Shown here piece after piece: positions 32,197 to 38,834 of a DNA stretch of 38,834 nucleotides; position 1 is the first letter of the stretch; every line of letters begins with the position of its first letter. The position numbers were made by a program, and so were the translations under genes. The notes beneath the pieces are model-generated. The model was not told where the DNA came from. It worked only from the letters and a program-made list of their open reading frames with translations, and searched no databases. This DNA is from Blastocatellia bacterium (GTDB taxonomy: Bacteria; Acidobacteriota; Blastocatellia; Pyrinomonadales; Pyrinomonadaceae): NCBI GenBank assembly GCA_016789145.1, contig JAEUQI010000025.1, positions 1 to 38,834 on the forward strand, in the 5' to 3' direction.

Positions 32197-34563
32197 TTAT
32201 TGTGAGATCGCATTGAACAGCAGTGGGAATGTCGCCAATGACTGTCCTCTGTACTGTGGGCGGAAGCCGAATAGGATTATCTTGCCTTTGCCTATTGTCA
32301 CCTCGACGAGTGCGGCCTTTCCGGCGATCTTTTCGGCTCCGAGTGCCCAGCCGGAGAGGAGAATGTTTTTCGGGTCGGTTGGATAGCGGGCGATCACGCG
32401 GACGTCGGAACGCAGGCTGCTAGCCTGCTTCTCCGCATCCGTAAGCAGGCTGGCAGCCTGCGTTCCCACTTCAAACACCGGCGAGTTTTCGAACCAGGCG
32501 ATCGACTGTTGGAGCATGCCTTTGGCGATCGGGTGGTTTGTGGCTAGTTCTGTCCGAAGGATCGAGCCGGGGATATAGAAATCTTTGCGGGTCAGGCCTT
32601 TGGTAACGTCGCGGATGGGCAGGTTGAATTGCTCTATCGCAAACTCCGTCGAGCGGTTTAGAAACACAAGCGTGCCGCCGTTCTCAACAAACTTCTTCAG
32701 ATTCTCAACGCCCTCCTTCCCAACGCCGCCCGTATATTCATCCGGCATCGAGCCTTTCGCATAGCCATTCAATATCTGATTCGGCGACTGGTCGGGGAAG
32801 ATGATAGTGCGAAGGTCGTTGATTTTGTCCGAACTTAGAATATCATTCTTCGAAATCGACCGGTGCACTTTCTTGCAAAACCGCTCGTAAACACCCTGAG
32901 CTATAAAGCTCTCTCGTTCAAGTAGCCAACGCGTCCAGCCTTCATCCATCGATGCTTGGTTGGACTTGTATGTTCCGAATACCAGATCCATTTTGCATCG
33001 AGACGAACTGACGGGTGGCGGCCCGAATCCAAGCGTGGTTGGATCCACTTTTGGTGGTGGAGCAAATTCAGTCGTAAATGTTCGAAAATTAACTCCCTGT
33101 AACAGCGCGTATGAATGGGCGGTTACGTCGTAAGGCGCGATCGGATGGCCACTTGCATCAAGTAGATCAGGATAAGACTGCGGCAAAGTTATTGCTTTAG
33201 CAAATGCGGCGTAAGGCTGGTCCATGCGGATTTCAATCGGAGAGCCAAGATACGGGTCATGACTCATAAATTCAACGCCCGCTCTCTTTAAGACATTCTC
33301 AATATTGCTCCGAGACGGAAATGCCTCGTCGATAACAATTGACCTGAGTTCGCCCTCCTTCCTCGGCCTTACCGCTTCTTTCCCGATCTCATAAAACCTC
33401 GACAGCCATTTCTCACGATTGTCGGAGGCGTGGTGTAGCAGGCTGAAGGCGGCGGTGGTCATGGTGTCGGTGATGTTTCTAAGCTTCCACTCGCCGCCTT
33501 TCCAGACTGGGCCGAAGTTGGGGGATTCCTTTTTCGGGTCGTAGCCGTCGTCGGAGCCGGCGGCTAGGTTTTCGAACTTTATGTTGACGGGCGACGCGAG
33601 CCTTGCTGAGGCAGTTTCGCTGAGGATACGAACTCCGCCGTGATAGTGCGAATAAGCTCGGGCAGGCGTCCATGCGTCGTAGGTCGAGTTGGTTGTGATG
33701 CCCTGATAGCCGAGTCCACGCATCTTCGTCGCCATGTAATTCCCAAGCTCGGTGTATCCCTCGACGATCTGTTTGGGCACATTGGGCTCGACGGGCTGCA
33801 TATATGGCGGCAGGAACAGCCGCGAGCCGTTGCGGCCTTGTTGGTGGATGTCGTGGACGATCTGCGGGTGCCAGACGTTGTGGATCTTATCGACCGTGAG
33901 CTGCGTCTCGACCTGCGTGAAGGCATACCAGTCGCGGTTGTTATCGTGGCCGACGTATTTGTGATAAAGCTCAGGCGGCTCGGTTCCCTCAAATGGCGTC
34001 CCGAGCGTCTTGTCATACCAGTTCTTGACGATATCGACGCCGTCGGGATTTAGGCTTGGCACAAGCAGGATGATCGTGTTATCGAGAATTTTCTTAACAT
34101 CAGCATGCGGAGCCAATGCAAGTTGGTGAGCGATCAGCATCGACGAAAGCGTCGAGCCGACCTCGGTCGAGTGAATGCCGCAGGTGATGAGTACGATGGT
34201 CTTGCCTTGGGCGATTAGCTTTTTCGCCGCGAGGTCGTTTGACCTGATGAGCCTTGGATCCGCCAGCTTATCGTTGATGCCGCGATATTTCTCAAGTTGC
34301 CGCAGGTTCTCAGGCGAACTGATCGTCACGTACACAAACGGTGCTCCCATCGTCGTCTTGCCGATCTCCTCGAACATAACGCGGTCGCTCGCCGCATCGA
34401 GTTTTTTGAAGTAATCGACAATACTCGCCCAACTCGCGAGTTTGCGATCGTCGCCCGGCGTAAAACCGATAACATCTTTCGGCGCCGGAATCTGAGCAAC
34501 CGCTCCATAAACCGATAAGACAATTAATACGCAGAGACGCAAAGACGCTGAGATAGATTTCAC
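32197..34563 (-). CDS. Secreted M14-family zinc carboxypeptidase-like protein
   Basis: The protein has 788 residues from the GTG at 34563. The M14 zinc site is GIHSTE (H131, E134) with the third ligand in HDIHQQG (H227 or H230). A large C-terminal region (about 480-788) has a glutamine-amidotransferase-like part, with KKFVENGGTLVFLN. It probably trims peptides outside the cytoplasm. AGGAG seven bases before the GTG and the signal peptide VKSISASLRLCVLIVLSVYG decide the start over an ATG at 34641. That signal peptide and a 20-codon stretch at 32407-32466 are built from repeat sequence. Confidence 0.85.
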   Translation of the reverse strand: MKSISASLRLCVLIVLSVYGAVAQIPAPKDVIGFTPGDDRKLASWASIVDYFKKLDAASDRVMFEEIGKTTMGAPFVYVTISSPENLRQLEKYRGINDKLADPRLIRSNDLAAKKLIAQGKTIVLITCGIHSTEVGSTLSSMLIAHQLALAPHADVKKILDNTIILLVPSLNPDGVDIVKNWYDKTLGTPFEGTEPPELYHKYVGHDNNRDWYAFTQVETQLTVDKIHNVWHPQIVHDIHQQGRNGSRLFLPPYMQPVEPNVPKQIVEGYTELGNYMATKMRGLGYQGITTNSTYDAWTPARAYSHYHGGVRILSETASARLASPVNIKFENLAAGSDDGYDPKKESPNFGPVWKGGEWKLRNITDTMTTAAFSLLHHASDNREKWLSRFYEIGKEAVRPRKEGELRSIVIDEAFPSRSNIENVLKRAGVEFMSHDPYLGSPIEIRMDQPYAAFAKAITLPQSYPDLLDASGHPIAPYDVTAHSYALLQGVNFRTFTTEFAPPPKVDPTTLGFGPPPVSSSRCKMDLVFGTYKSNQASMDEGWTRWLLERESFIAQGVYERFCKKVHRSISKNDILSSDKINDLRTIIFPDQSPNQILNGYAKGSMPDEYTGGVGKEGVENLKKFVENGGTLVFLNRSTEFAIEQFNLPIRDVTKGLTRKDFYIPGSILRTELATNHPIAKGMLQQSIAWFENSPVFEVGTQAASLLTDAEKQASSLRSDVRVIARYPTDPKNILLSGWALGAEKIAGKAALVEVTIGKGKIILFGFRPQYRGQSLATFPLLFNAISQ
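32407..32466. repeat. 60-bp palindrome inside the M14 gene
   Basis: Two 24-base arms (32407-32430 and 32443-32466) pair with one mismatch around 12 bases. Each arm is itself a GCAGGCT..AGCCTGC palindrome. The length is exactly 20 codons and it is read in frame as a QAASLL...QASSLRS stretch. Confidence 0.8.
34524..34552. repeat. CGCAGAG-type half repeat in the M14 signal peptide
   Basis: ACGCAGAGACGCAAAGACGC matches the common dispersed repeat. Read on the minus strand it encodes SASLRLCV, the start of the signal peptide's hydrophobic part. Only one arm is present. Confidence 0.6.
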
Positions 34564-34619
34564 TTTTGTTACTCCTGTCGTGTCTGTCAGTTTATGCCAA
34601 ATTGCGTGGTATTGAAAAT

Positions 34620-34729
34620 AAGAGCGGGGGGCGTTGCCCACCTTCCTTACTGTCTGTGGCTGAGTCGCACGGTTTATTCACTCAAGCTAAGTTATTGCAG
34701 TAAGTAAGGCGGGCCCTGCCCCGCTCTTG
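34620..34729. repeat. Large imperfect inverted repeat
   Basis: AAGAGCGGGG...CTTCCTTACTG (34620-34652) and CAGTAAGTAAGG...CCCCGCTCTTG (34698-34729) form imperfect inverted arms of about 32 bases around 45 bases. It lies between the divergent M14 and OPT genes. Confidence 0.7.
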
Positions 34730-34812
34730 ATTGCCTTTTCAATAAAACAGCGGTACATTCCATTCAGTACTTTCCCCGTAGAACTCAGACAACTTAAGGA
34801 GCTTCGAACGAG

Positions 34813-37146
34813 ATGAAGAATCCGTTTCTAGAGAATTTCAAGCCGTACATTCCGGCGAGCGTAACGAACCTGCGTGAGTTGACCGCATTTCCTCTTATTG
34901 TCGGCACATTGCTCGGCATTATTTTTGGAGCGTCGTCGCTTTACCTTGTGCTGAAGACAGGGTTGACGGTTTCGGCGTCGATACCTGTCGCCGTGATCGC
35001 CATTACGCTGTTTCGGCTATTGTCAAAGGCCGGAATGCGTGACGCGACCATTCTCGAAGCCAACATGATGCAGACGACCGGCTCGGCCGGCGAATCGATC
35101 GCGTTCGGAGTCGGCGTTACGATGCCGGCAATTCTCATACTCGGATTCGATCTGGATATCTGGCGTGTCACGCTCGTTGCGGTGCTCGGCGGATTGCTAG
35201 GTATTCTGATGATGATACCGCTAAGACGGGCTCTCATTAAGGAACAGCACGGATTTCTCAAATACCCTGAGGGAACTGCCTGCGCACAGGTGCTCATCGC
35301 CGGAGCCTCGAAAGAATCTCGCGATGCAGCTCAGCAAGCGGGCGGCGATGCTTCAAGCGATTCGCAAGTATTACATCGCGGCAAGATAATCGCTACGGGC
35401 TTTGGGCTCGGATTCCTATACAAATCCGTAATGGACGTTTTCTCAGCATGGCACCCTGAGCCAGGCAAGGACCTGCCCGACAACGTTCTCAAAGGCGGTT
35501 CGATACATCTCGAGAACAATCCCGCATTGCTCGGTGTCGGCTATATCATTGGGCCGTACATCTCGGCGATCATGCTTGGTGGCGGCATTTTGTCGTATCT
35601 CATCCTGATACCTCTTATCAAATTCTTTGGCGAAGGCCTGACCGGGCCGCTTGCGCCGGCTACCGCAAAGACCATTGCCGAGATGTCGCCCGGACAGATC
35701 CGCGGCGAATACATTCTCTACATCGGTGCCGGAGCCGTGACTGCAGCCGGCATAATTTCATTGGCTCGTTCGTTGCCGACTATTTGGAACGGCCTGAAAT
35801 CAGGCCTTGCTGACCTGCGTGGCAGTAGCAGCTCCGAGGGTGCCGTCGAACGTACCGACCAAGACATTTCGATGAAATACGTTGTCATCGGCATGATCCT
35901 GCTGCTCGGAGCGATCATGCTGTCGCCTTCGTTGGGGCTGTTCATACTTGATTCGCCGATCGTTTCGATCCTCGGCGCACTTCTAATTCTGGTGCTTGGG
36001 TTTTTGTTCGTGACGGTTTCTTCACGGCTGACAGGTGAGGTTGGTTCCTCGTCAAATCCTATTTCGGGAATGACGGTCGCAACGCTTTTGTTCACGTGTT
36101 TGGTGTTTCTAGCGCTCGGCTGGACAGCGTCCGACCCTTATTTTGTAACTGCTTTGTCGATCGGCGGCATCGTTTGTATTGCGGCGTCGAATGGCGGCAC
36201 GACCTCACAAGATCTCAAGACAGGATTTTGGGTCGGCGGCACTCCGCGCAAGCAACAGATGTCGATCCTCGTCGGTGCACTAGCGTCAGCACTGGTTCTC
36301 GGACCGCTGCTTCTTTACTTGAACGACGGCGGAACTTATTACCAAAAGGTAGATGCAACGAGCTTTCCGGCCGGATTCTCGGTCACGGAGGACAAGCTGT
36401 TTCGCGATGGCGGTAAGCCGAAGGTCGAAACTGTACACACCGGCGAATATGTGACCGACAAGACCGAGTATAAGGTTTGGCAGAACACCGATCCGAAATC
36501 CGGTCCGGTCGGCAAATATCTCATCAATGCCCAAGGCCAACCGACGTACCTCGTCGATCCTGCGATCAACGGCGTGATAACCGAAGATGCGAACGGCAAT
36601 AAACTGACGCGTTACGACGCCCCGAAAGCGACGCTGATGAGCTACATCATCAAGGGCGTGCTTGGCCAGGATCTGCCTTGGGGACTCGTATTGCTTGGGG
36701 CATTGATCGCGATCATGCTTGAGTTGGTCGGTGTTCCTTCGCTGGCGTTTGCGGTCGGACTGTATCTTCCGATCGCGACGTCGATGCCGATCTTTGTCGG
36801 TGGCGTGGTTCGTAAGATCGTCGATGTTTATCTTAAGAAGAAACTCGCAGACAAGAATATGACCGAAGACGAGATCGTCGCCGAAACCGACAAATCGCAC
36901 GGCGTCCTGCTCGCCTCCGGCTACATCGCAGGCGGCGCCATCGCCGGCATTCTTATCGCGATCTTCGCCGTCGTTCCTTGGCTCAAGAGCTTGCAGGATT
37001 CGTCTGCGAAATGGGCGGCTGAAAGTAATCCTTTCTTCGCCGGCGACAGCGCATGGTGGCTCGGAGCAATTCCATTCCTCATCCTGTCGGTCATCCTCTA
37101 CATGGTAGGCCGCGAGCGCTGGATGAAGGGCAAGTCCGAAGAATAA
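34813..37146 (+). CDS. OPT-family oligopeptide transporter
   Basis: The protein has 777 residues and about 14-16 membrane helices. EANMMQTTGSAGESIAFGVG, the KYPEGTACAQVL segment and GGTTSQDLKTGFWVG are OPT-family hallmarks. These carriers take up peptides or metal complexes with protons. Between helices, about residues 500-610 form a long soluble insert (YYQKVDATSFPAGF and on) that seems larger than usual. AAGGAG lies 11 bases before the ATG, a slightly long gap. Confidence 0.9.
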   Translation: MKNPFLENFKPYIPASVTNLRELTAFPLIVGTLLGIIFGASSLYLVLKTGLTVSASIPVAVIAITLFRLLSKAGMRDATILEANMMQTTGSAGESIAFGVGVTMPAILILGFDLDIWRVTLVAVLGGLLGILMMIPLRRALIKEQHGFLKYPEGTACAQVLIAGASKESRDAAQQAGGDASSDSQVLHRGKIIATGFGLGFLYKSVMDVFSAWHPEPGKDLPDNVLKGGSIHLENNPALLGVGYIIGPYISAIMLGGGILSYLILIPLIKFFGEGLTGPLAPATAKTIAEMSPGQIRGEYILYIGAGAVTAAGIISLARSLPTIWNGLKSGLADLRGSSSSEGAVERTDQDISMKYVVIGMILLLGAIMLSPSLGLFILDSPIVSILGALLILVLGFLFVTVSSRLTGEVGSSSNPISGMTVATLLFTCLVFLALGWTASDPYFVTALSIGGIVCIAASNGGTTSQDLKTGFWVGGTPRKQQMSILVGALASALVLGPLLLYLNDGGTYYQKVDATSFPAGFSVTEDKLFRDGGKPKVETVHTGEYVTDKTEYKVWQNTDPKSGPVGKYLINAQGQPTYLVDPAINGVITEDANGNKLTRYDAPKATLMSYIIKGVLGQDLPWGLVLLGALIAIMLELVGVPSLAFAVGLYLPIATSMPIFVGGVVRKIVDVYLKKKLADKNMTEDEIVAETDKSHGVLLASGYIAGGAIAGILIAIFAVVPWLKSLQDSSAKWAAESNPFFAGDSAWWLGAIPFLILSVILYMVGRERWMKGKSEE

Positions 37147-37152
37147 AAGGTG

Positions 37153-37182
37153 TTGTAACTTTTTGCGCGCGGGACGTATAAT
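37153..37182 (+). promoter_or_regulatory. Promoter of the lipoprotein gene
   Basis: TTGTAA (37153-37158), 18 bases, then a perfect TATAAT (37177-37182). Transcription would begin near 37189. The leader of about 60 bases has a CGCGC/GCGCG hairpin. Confidence 0.65.
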
Positions 37183-37251
37183 GTCGTTTATACGCTCCGC
37201 GCGATTTTGCGCGTGGGTTTCCTCGCTAATGGTTTGTAGAAATTGATCAGT

Positions 37252-38124
37252 ATGTTCCATTTTGGAAAAGCGGTTTTGTTTGCGTTCGTTTGCGTGGCGG
37301 CAGTGTTATCGGGCTGCACGGCGGCGGAGTCAAAAGCAGGTGCGAAGCCGGAGGCAAATGCGGCGAATTCGGCTAATACTGCGACAAAGCCTGCCGATCC
37401 GAGCGGTGCGATGATACCGATCGACGCGGGCGGGCCTGCTGATACGGTGCGGGCGTTTTACACTAAGTTGCGCGAACGCAAGTTTCGCGAAGCCATTTTC
37501 CTGACAAACCTAAAGCCTGCGATCGAGAGCCTGACCGAGGCCGAGCTTGCGGAATTCTCCGTCGATTTCGAAGAGCTTGCCGGGCAGATACCGACTCAGA
37601 TCAAGATCAACGGTGAAGTGATCTCAGGCAATACGGCAAAGGTAACTGCGATGCTGCCGTCCGAGGTTACAGGCAAAGAAGAAGTGCAGACCATTGACCT
37701 TCGCCGCGAAGGCAATGTTTGGATAATTCAGACCGTGGATGCAGTAGCCGAGGCTCAGATCAAGAAAGAGGGCAAGGATTACTTCTTCAATCTCAGGATA
37801 AAAACTCACGAGGACGAAGCCAAATCAATGCTCGAACGCGTCGCTAAGGCTCAAGTTGCACGCACGATAGAGAACGGCGGCATATGCGGCGAAATGCAAG
37901 AGCTGATCGACGCCGGTCTGTTGCCGGACGATATTAGGACGAGCGAATCGACCGGTTACAACTACGTCATCAAACTGACACCGGACAAAAAGCGATATTT
38001 CGCTACTGCGACGCCCGCTGTTTACGGCAAAAGCGGCAAGCGTTCGTTCCTGCTTGAGCCTGACAAGTCAGGATTGCCGCGCGTCACTAATACTGACAAC
38101 GGCGGAAAACCGATGAAACAATGA
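37252..38124 (+). CDS. Lipoprotein with pilin-like C-terminal domain
   Basis: The protein has 290 residues from the ATG at 37252; a TTG at 37243 adds three. The signal ends in the lipobox LSGC (C22), so the protein is lipid-anchored. An Ala/Asn-rich linker is followed by a domain of about 110 residues with DTVRAFYTKLRERKFREAIF, similar in plan to NTF2/DUF4878-like domains. The last part (GYNYVIKLTPDKKRYFATAT, then KSGKRSFLLEPDKSGLPR) resembles the globular part of acidobacterial type IV pilin-like proteins. No ribosome-binding site is clear. Confidence 0.75.
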   Translation: MFHFGKAVLFAFVCVAAVLSGCTAAESKAGAKPEANAANSANTATKPADPSGAMIPIDAGGPADTVRAFYTKLRERKFREAIFLTNLKPAIESLTEAELAEFSVDFEELAGQIPTQIKINGEVISGNTAKVTAMLPSEVTGKEEVQTIDLRREGNVWIIQTVDAVAEAQIKKEGKDYFFNLRIKTHEDEAKSMLERVAKAQVARTIENGGICGEMQELIDAGLLPDDIRTSESTGYNYVIKLTPDKKRYFATATPAVYGKSGKRSFLLEPDKSGLPRVTNTDNGGKPMKQ

Positions 38125-38216
38125 ACAATTTGTTAAATGGCAGGAGAAAAATGTTGTAGTTCTGCCAATAATTGTTTATTGATTAAATTCGCATTATCGT
38201 CTTCCACCTCATAAAG

Positions 38217-38684
38217 ATGATAAGAGAACTGATAAATAGGTTTAATCGGTCGCTTTCCGAGCGGCTGGTTGCCAATCGCCGAAAACACGCAGCTCCGATG
38301 CGTGTTTGGTTCGAACCCGACATCAATACTCCTCATCACCATCAAATAGCCAAGAGCATGGCGATCCCGGGCGAAACGGTAGATATGAGCCGAACGGGCA
38401 TAGCTTTTGTCGTGAGCTCGATCCGCGTTCAAGAAAAGTATCTTGTCGGCCAGGACCGAAAACTCCACGTCGAGATCGATCTGCCCAGCGGCCGGGTCGA
38501 GATGCAGGTCGTCGGCAAACGGTACGAAAAGGTCGGCATCCATCTCTCGGATGAGAAGTTTCTGATCGGCGCTAATATCGTTAAGCTCGAGACCGACAGC
38601 AACCCGGCGTATGATCATTTCCTCAAGAATGGCGCAAGAAAACCGAGCGGCACATCGAGCGGCTTAGAACTCGGCATCGACTAG
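38217..38684 (+). CDS. PilZ-like domain protein
   Basis: The protein has 155 residues. NRRKHAAPMRVWF followed by VDMSRTGIAF fits the PilZ plan (an Arg-rich motif then DxSxxG) of cyclic-di-GMP receptors, although the first motif is not the canonical RxxxR. LHVEIDLPSGRVEMQVVGK continues the beta barrel. A minus-strand frame of similar length over the same bases has no recognisable features and is taken as the shadow. No strong ribosome-binding site precedes the ATG. Confidence 0.65.
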   Translation: MIRELINRFNRSLSERLVANRRKHAAPMRVWFEPDINTPHHHQIAKSMAIPGETVDMSRTGIAFVVSSIRVQEKYLVGQDRKLHVEIDLPSGRVEMQVVGKRYEKVGIHLSDEKFLIGANIVKLETDSNPAYDHFLKNGARKPSGTSSGLELGID

Positions 38685-38787
38685 TGGTCTTAACCGCATA
38701 AAACAATAGAACTGTTCCAACCGATCGGACGGTTCATCTCGAGAAGTTCCGCACAAAATAAGTTCAGGACGACTGCGCGAACAGTAC

Positions 38788-38834
38788 GACAGGCAGCCTT
38801 GCCTGTCGGTCCGCGGTAATGAGAAAGACAGGCT
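38788..38834. repeat. CAGGC-type palindrome at the right edge
   Basis: GACAGGCA-GCCT-TGCCTGTC (38788-38807) is a perfect 8-bp hairpin. GACAGGCT begins again at 38827 and runs off the window, so a repeat cluster may continue. Confidence 0.55.

Noticed and set aside
34564..34641. ATG start for the M14 gene at 34641
   Set aside because: It would put 26 odd residues before the signal peptide, and the GTG at 34563 has a good AGGAG.
36286..37260. A 324-codon minus-strand frame
   Set aside because: It is opposite the OPT transporter and has no recognisable features.
38133..38618. A 161-codon minus-strand frame
   Set aside because: The plus-strand frame has PilZ-like motifs; this one has none.

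Overview
The window looks like a chromosomal segment of an Acidobacteriota bacterium, most likely class Blastocatellia (old subdivision 4). This is inferred from gene content and style: a Tes/MSS-like radical SAM protein, GC near 50-55%, many small secreted proteins of unknown function, and many palindromic repeats of the kinds common in that phylum. No rRNA, tRNA, prophage, IS element or CRISPR array was seen.

Layout. (1) 1-548 holds the start of a minus-strand secreted protein that runs off the left edge. (2) 549-1572 is about 1 kb without a convincing protein gene. It holds a candidate small RNA with a good promoter and terminator, a second hairpin with a T-run, an imperfect direct repeat and a 101-bp tandem repeat. 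(3) 1573-4698, plus strand: a large radical SAM enzyme of the tetraether/membrane-spanning-lipid synthase type, then an FtsX/MacB-type ABC permease without a nearby ATPase. (4) 17436-4702, minus strand: twelve tightly packed genes. In transcription order they are thiO, a TlpA-like thioredoxin, a SAM methyltransferase, GDPD, a 2H phosphoesterase (four genes with overlaps or gaps of a few bases), cystathionine beta-synthase, a C-terminally anchored membrane protein, three tandem FHA-transmembrane-lysozyme-like paralogs, a YkgJ-type Cys-cluster protein and the type VI secretion baseplate protein TssK. (5) 17499-19975: isocitrate dehydrogenase and two small secreted proteins. (6) 20036-23048: a regulatory island with two Crp/Fnr-family regulators, an lmo0937-type 47-aa membrane protein, a YtxH stress protein and a possible 44-aa gene. 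Each intergenic gap carries a Crp-like TGTG/CACA palindrome. (7) 23084-27626: DoxX and Xaa-Pro aminopeptidase, divergent from a four-gene membrane operon of unknown function that begins with two tandem paralogs. (8) 27716-30083: queE and queC around a zinc-ribbon membrane protein, then a secreted protein. (9) 34563-30091, minus strand: an M14 peptidase, an M16 peptidase and a membrane protein. Both peptidase genes carry palindromic repeats translated in frame. (10) 34813-38684: an OPT transporter, a lipoprotein with a pilin-like C-terminus and a PilZ-like protein.

The strongest candidates for undescribed biology are three. First, the FHA-TM-lysozyme-like trio beside tssK, in which the catalytic residues of the lysozyme fold decay stepwise across the paralogs. 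Second, the Crp-like regulatory island. Third, the two peptidase genes, where intergenic-type palindromes have become protein sequence, including the hydrophobic part of a signal peptide. All function calls come from reading the translations; no database search was possible.
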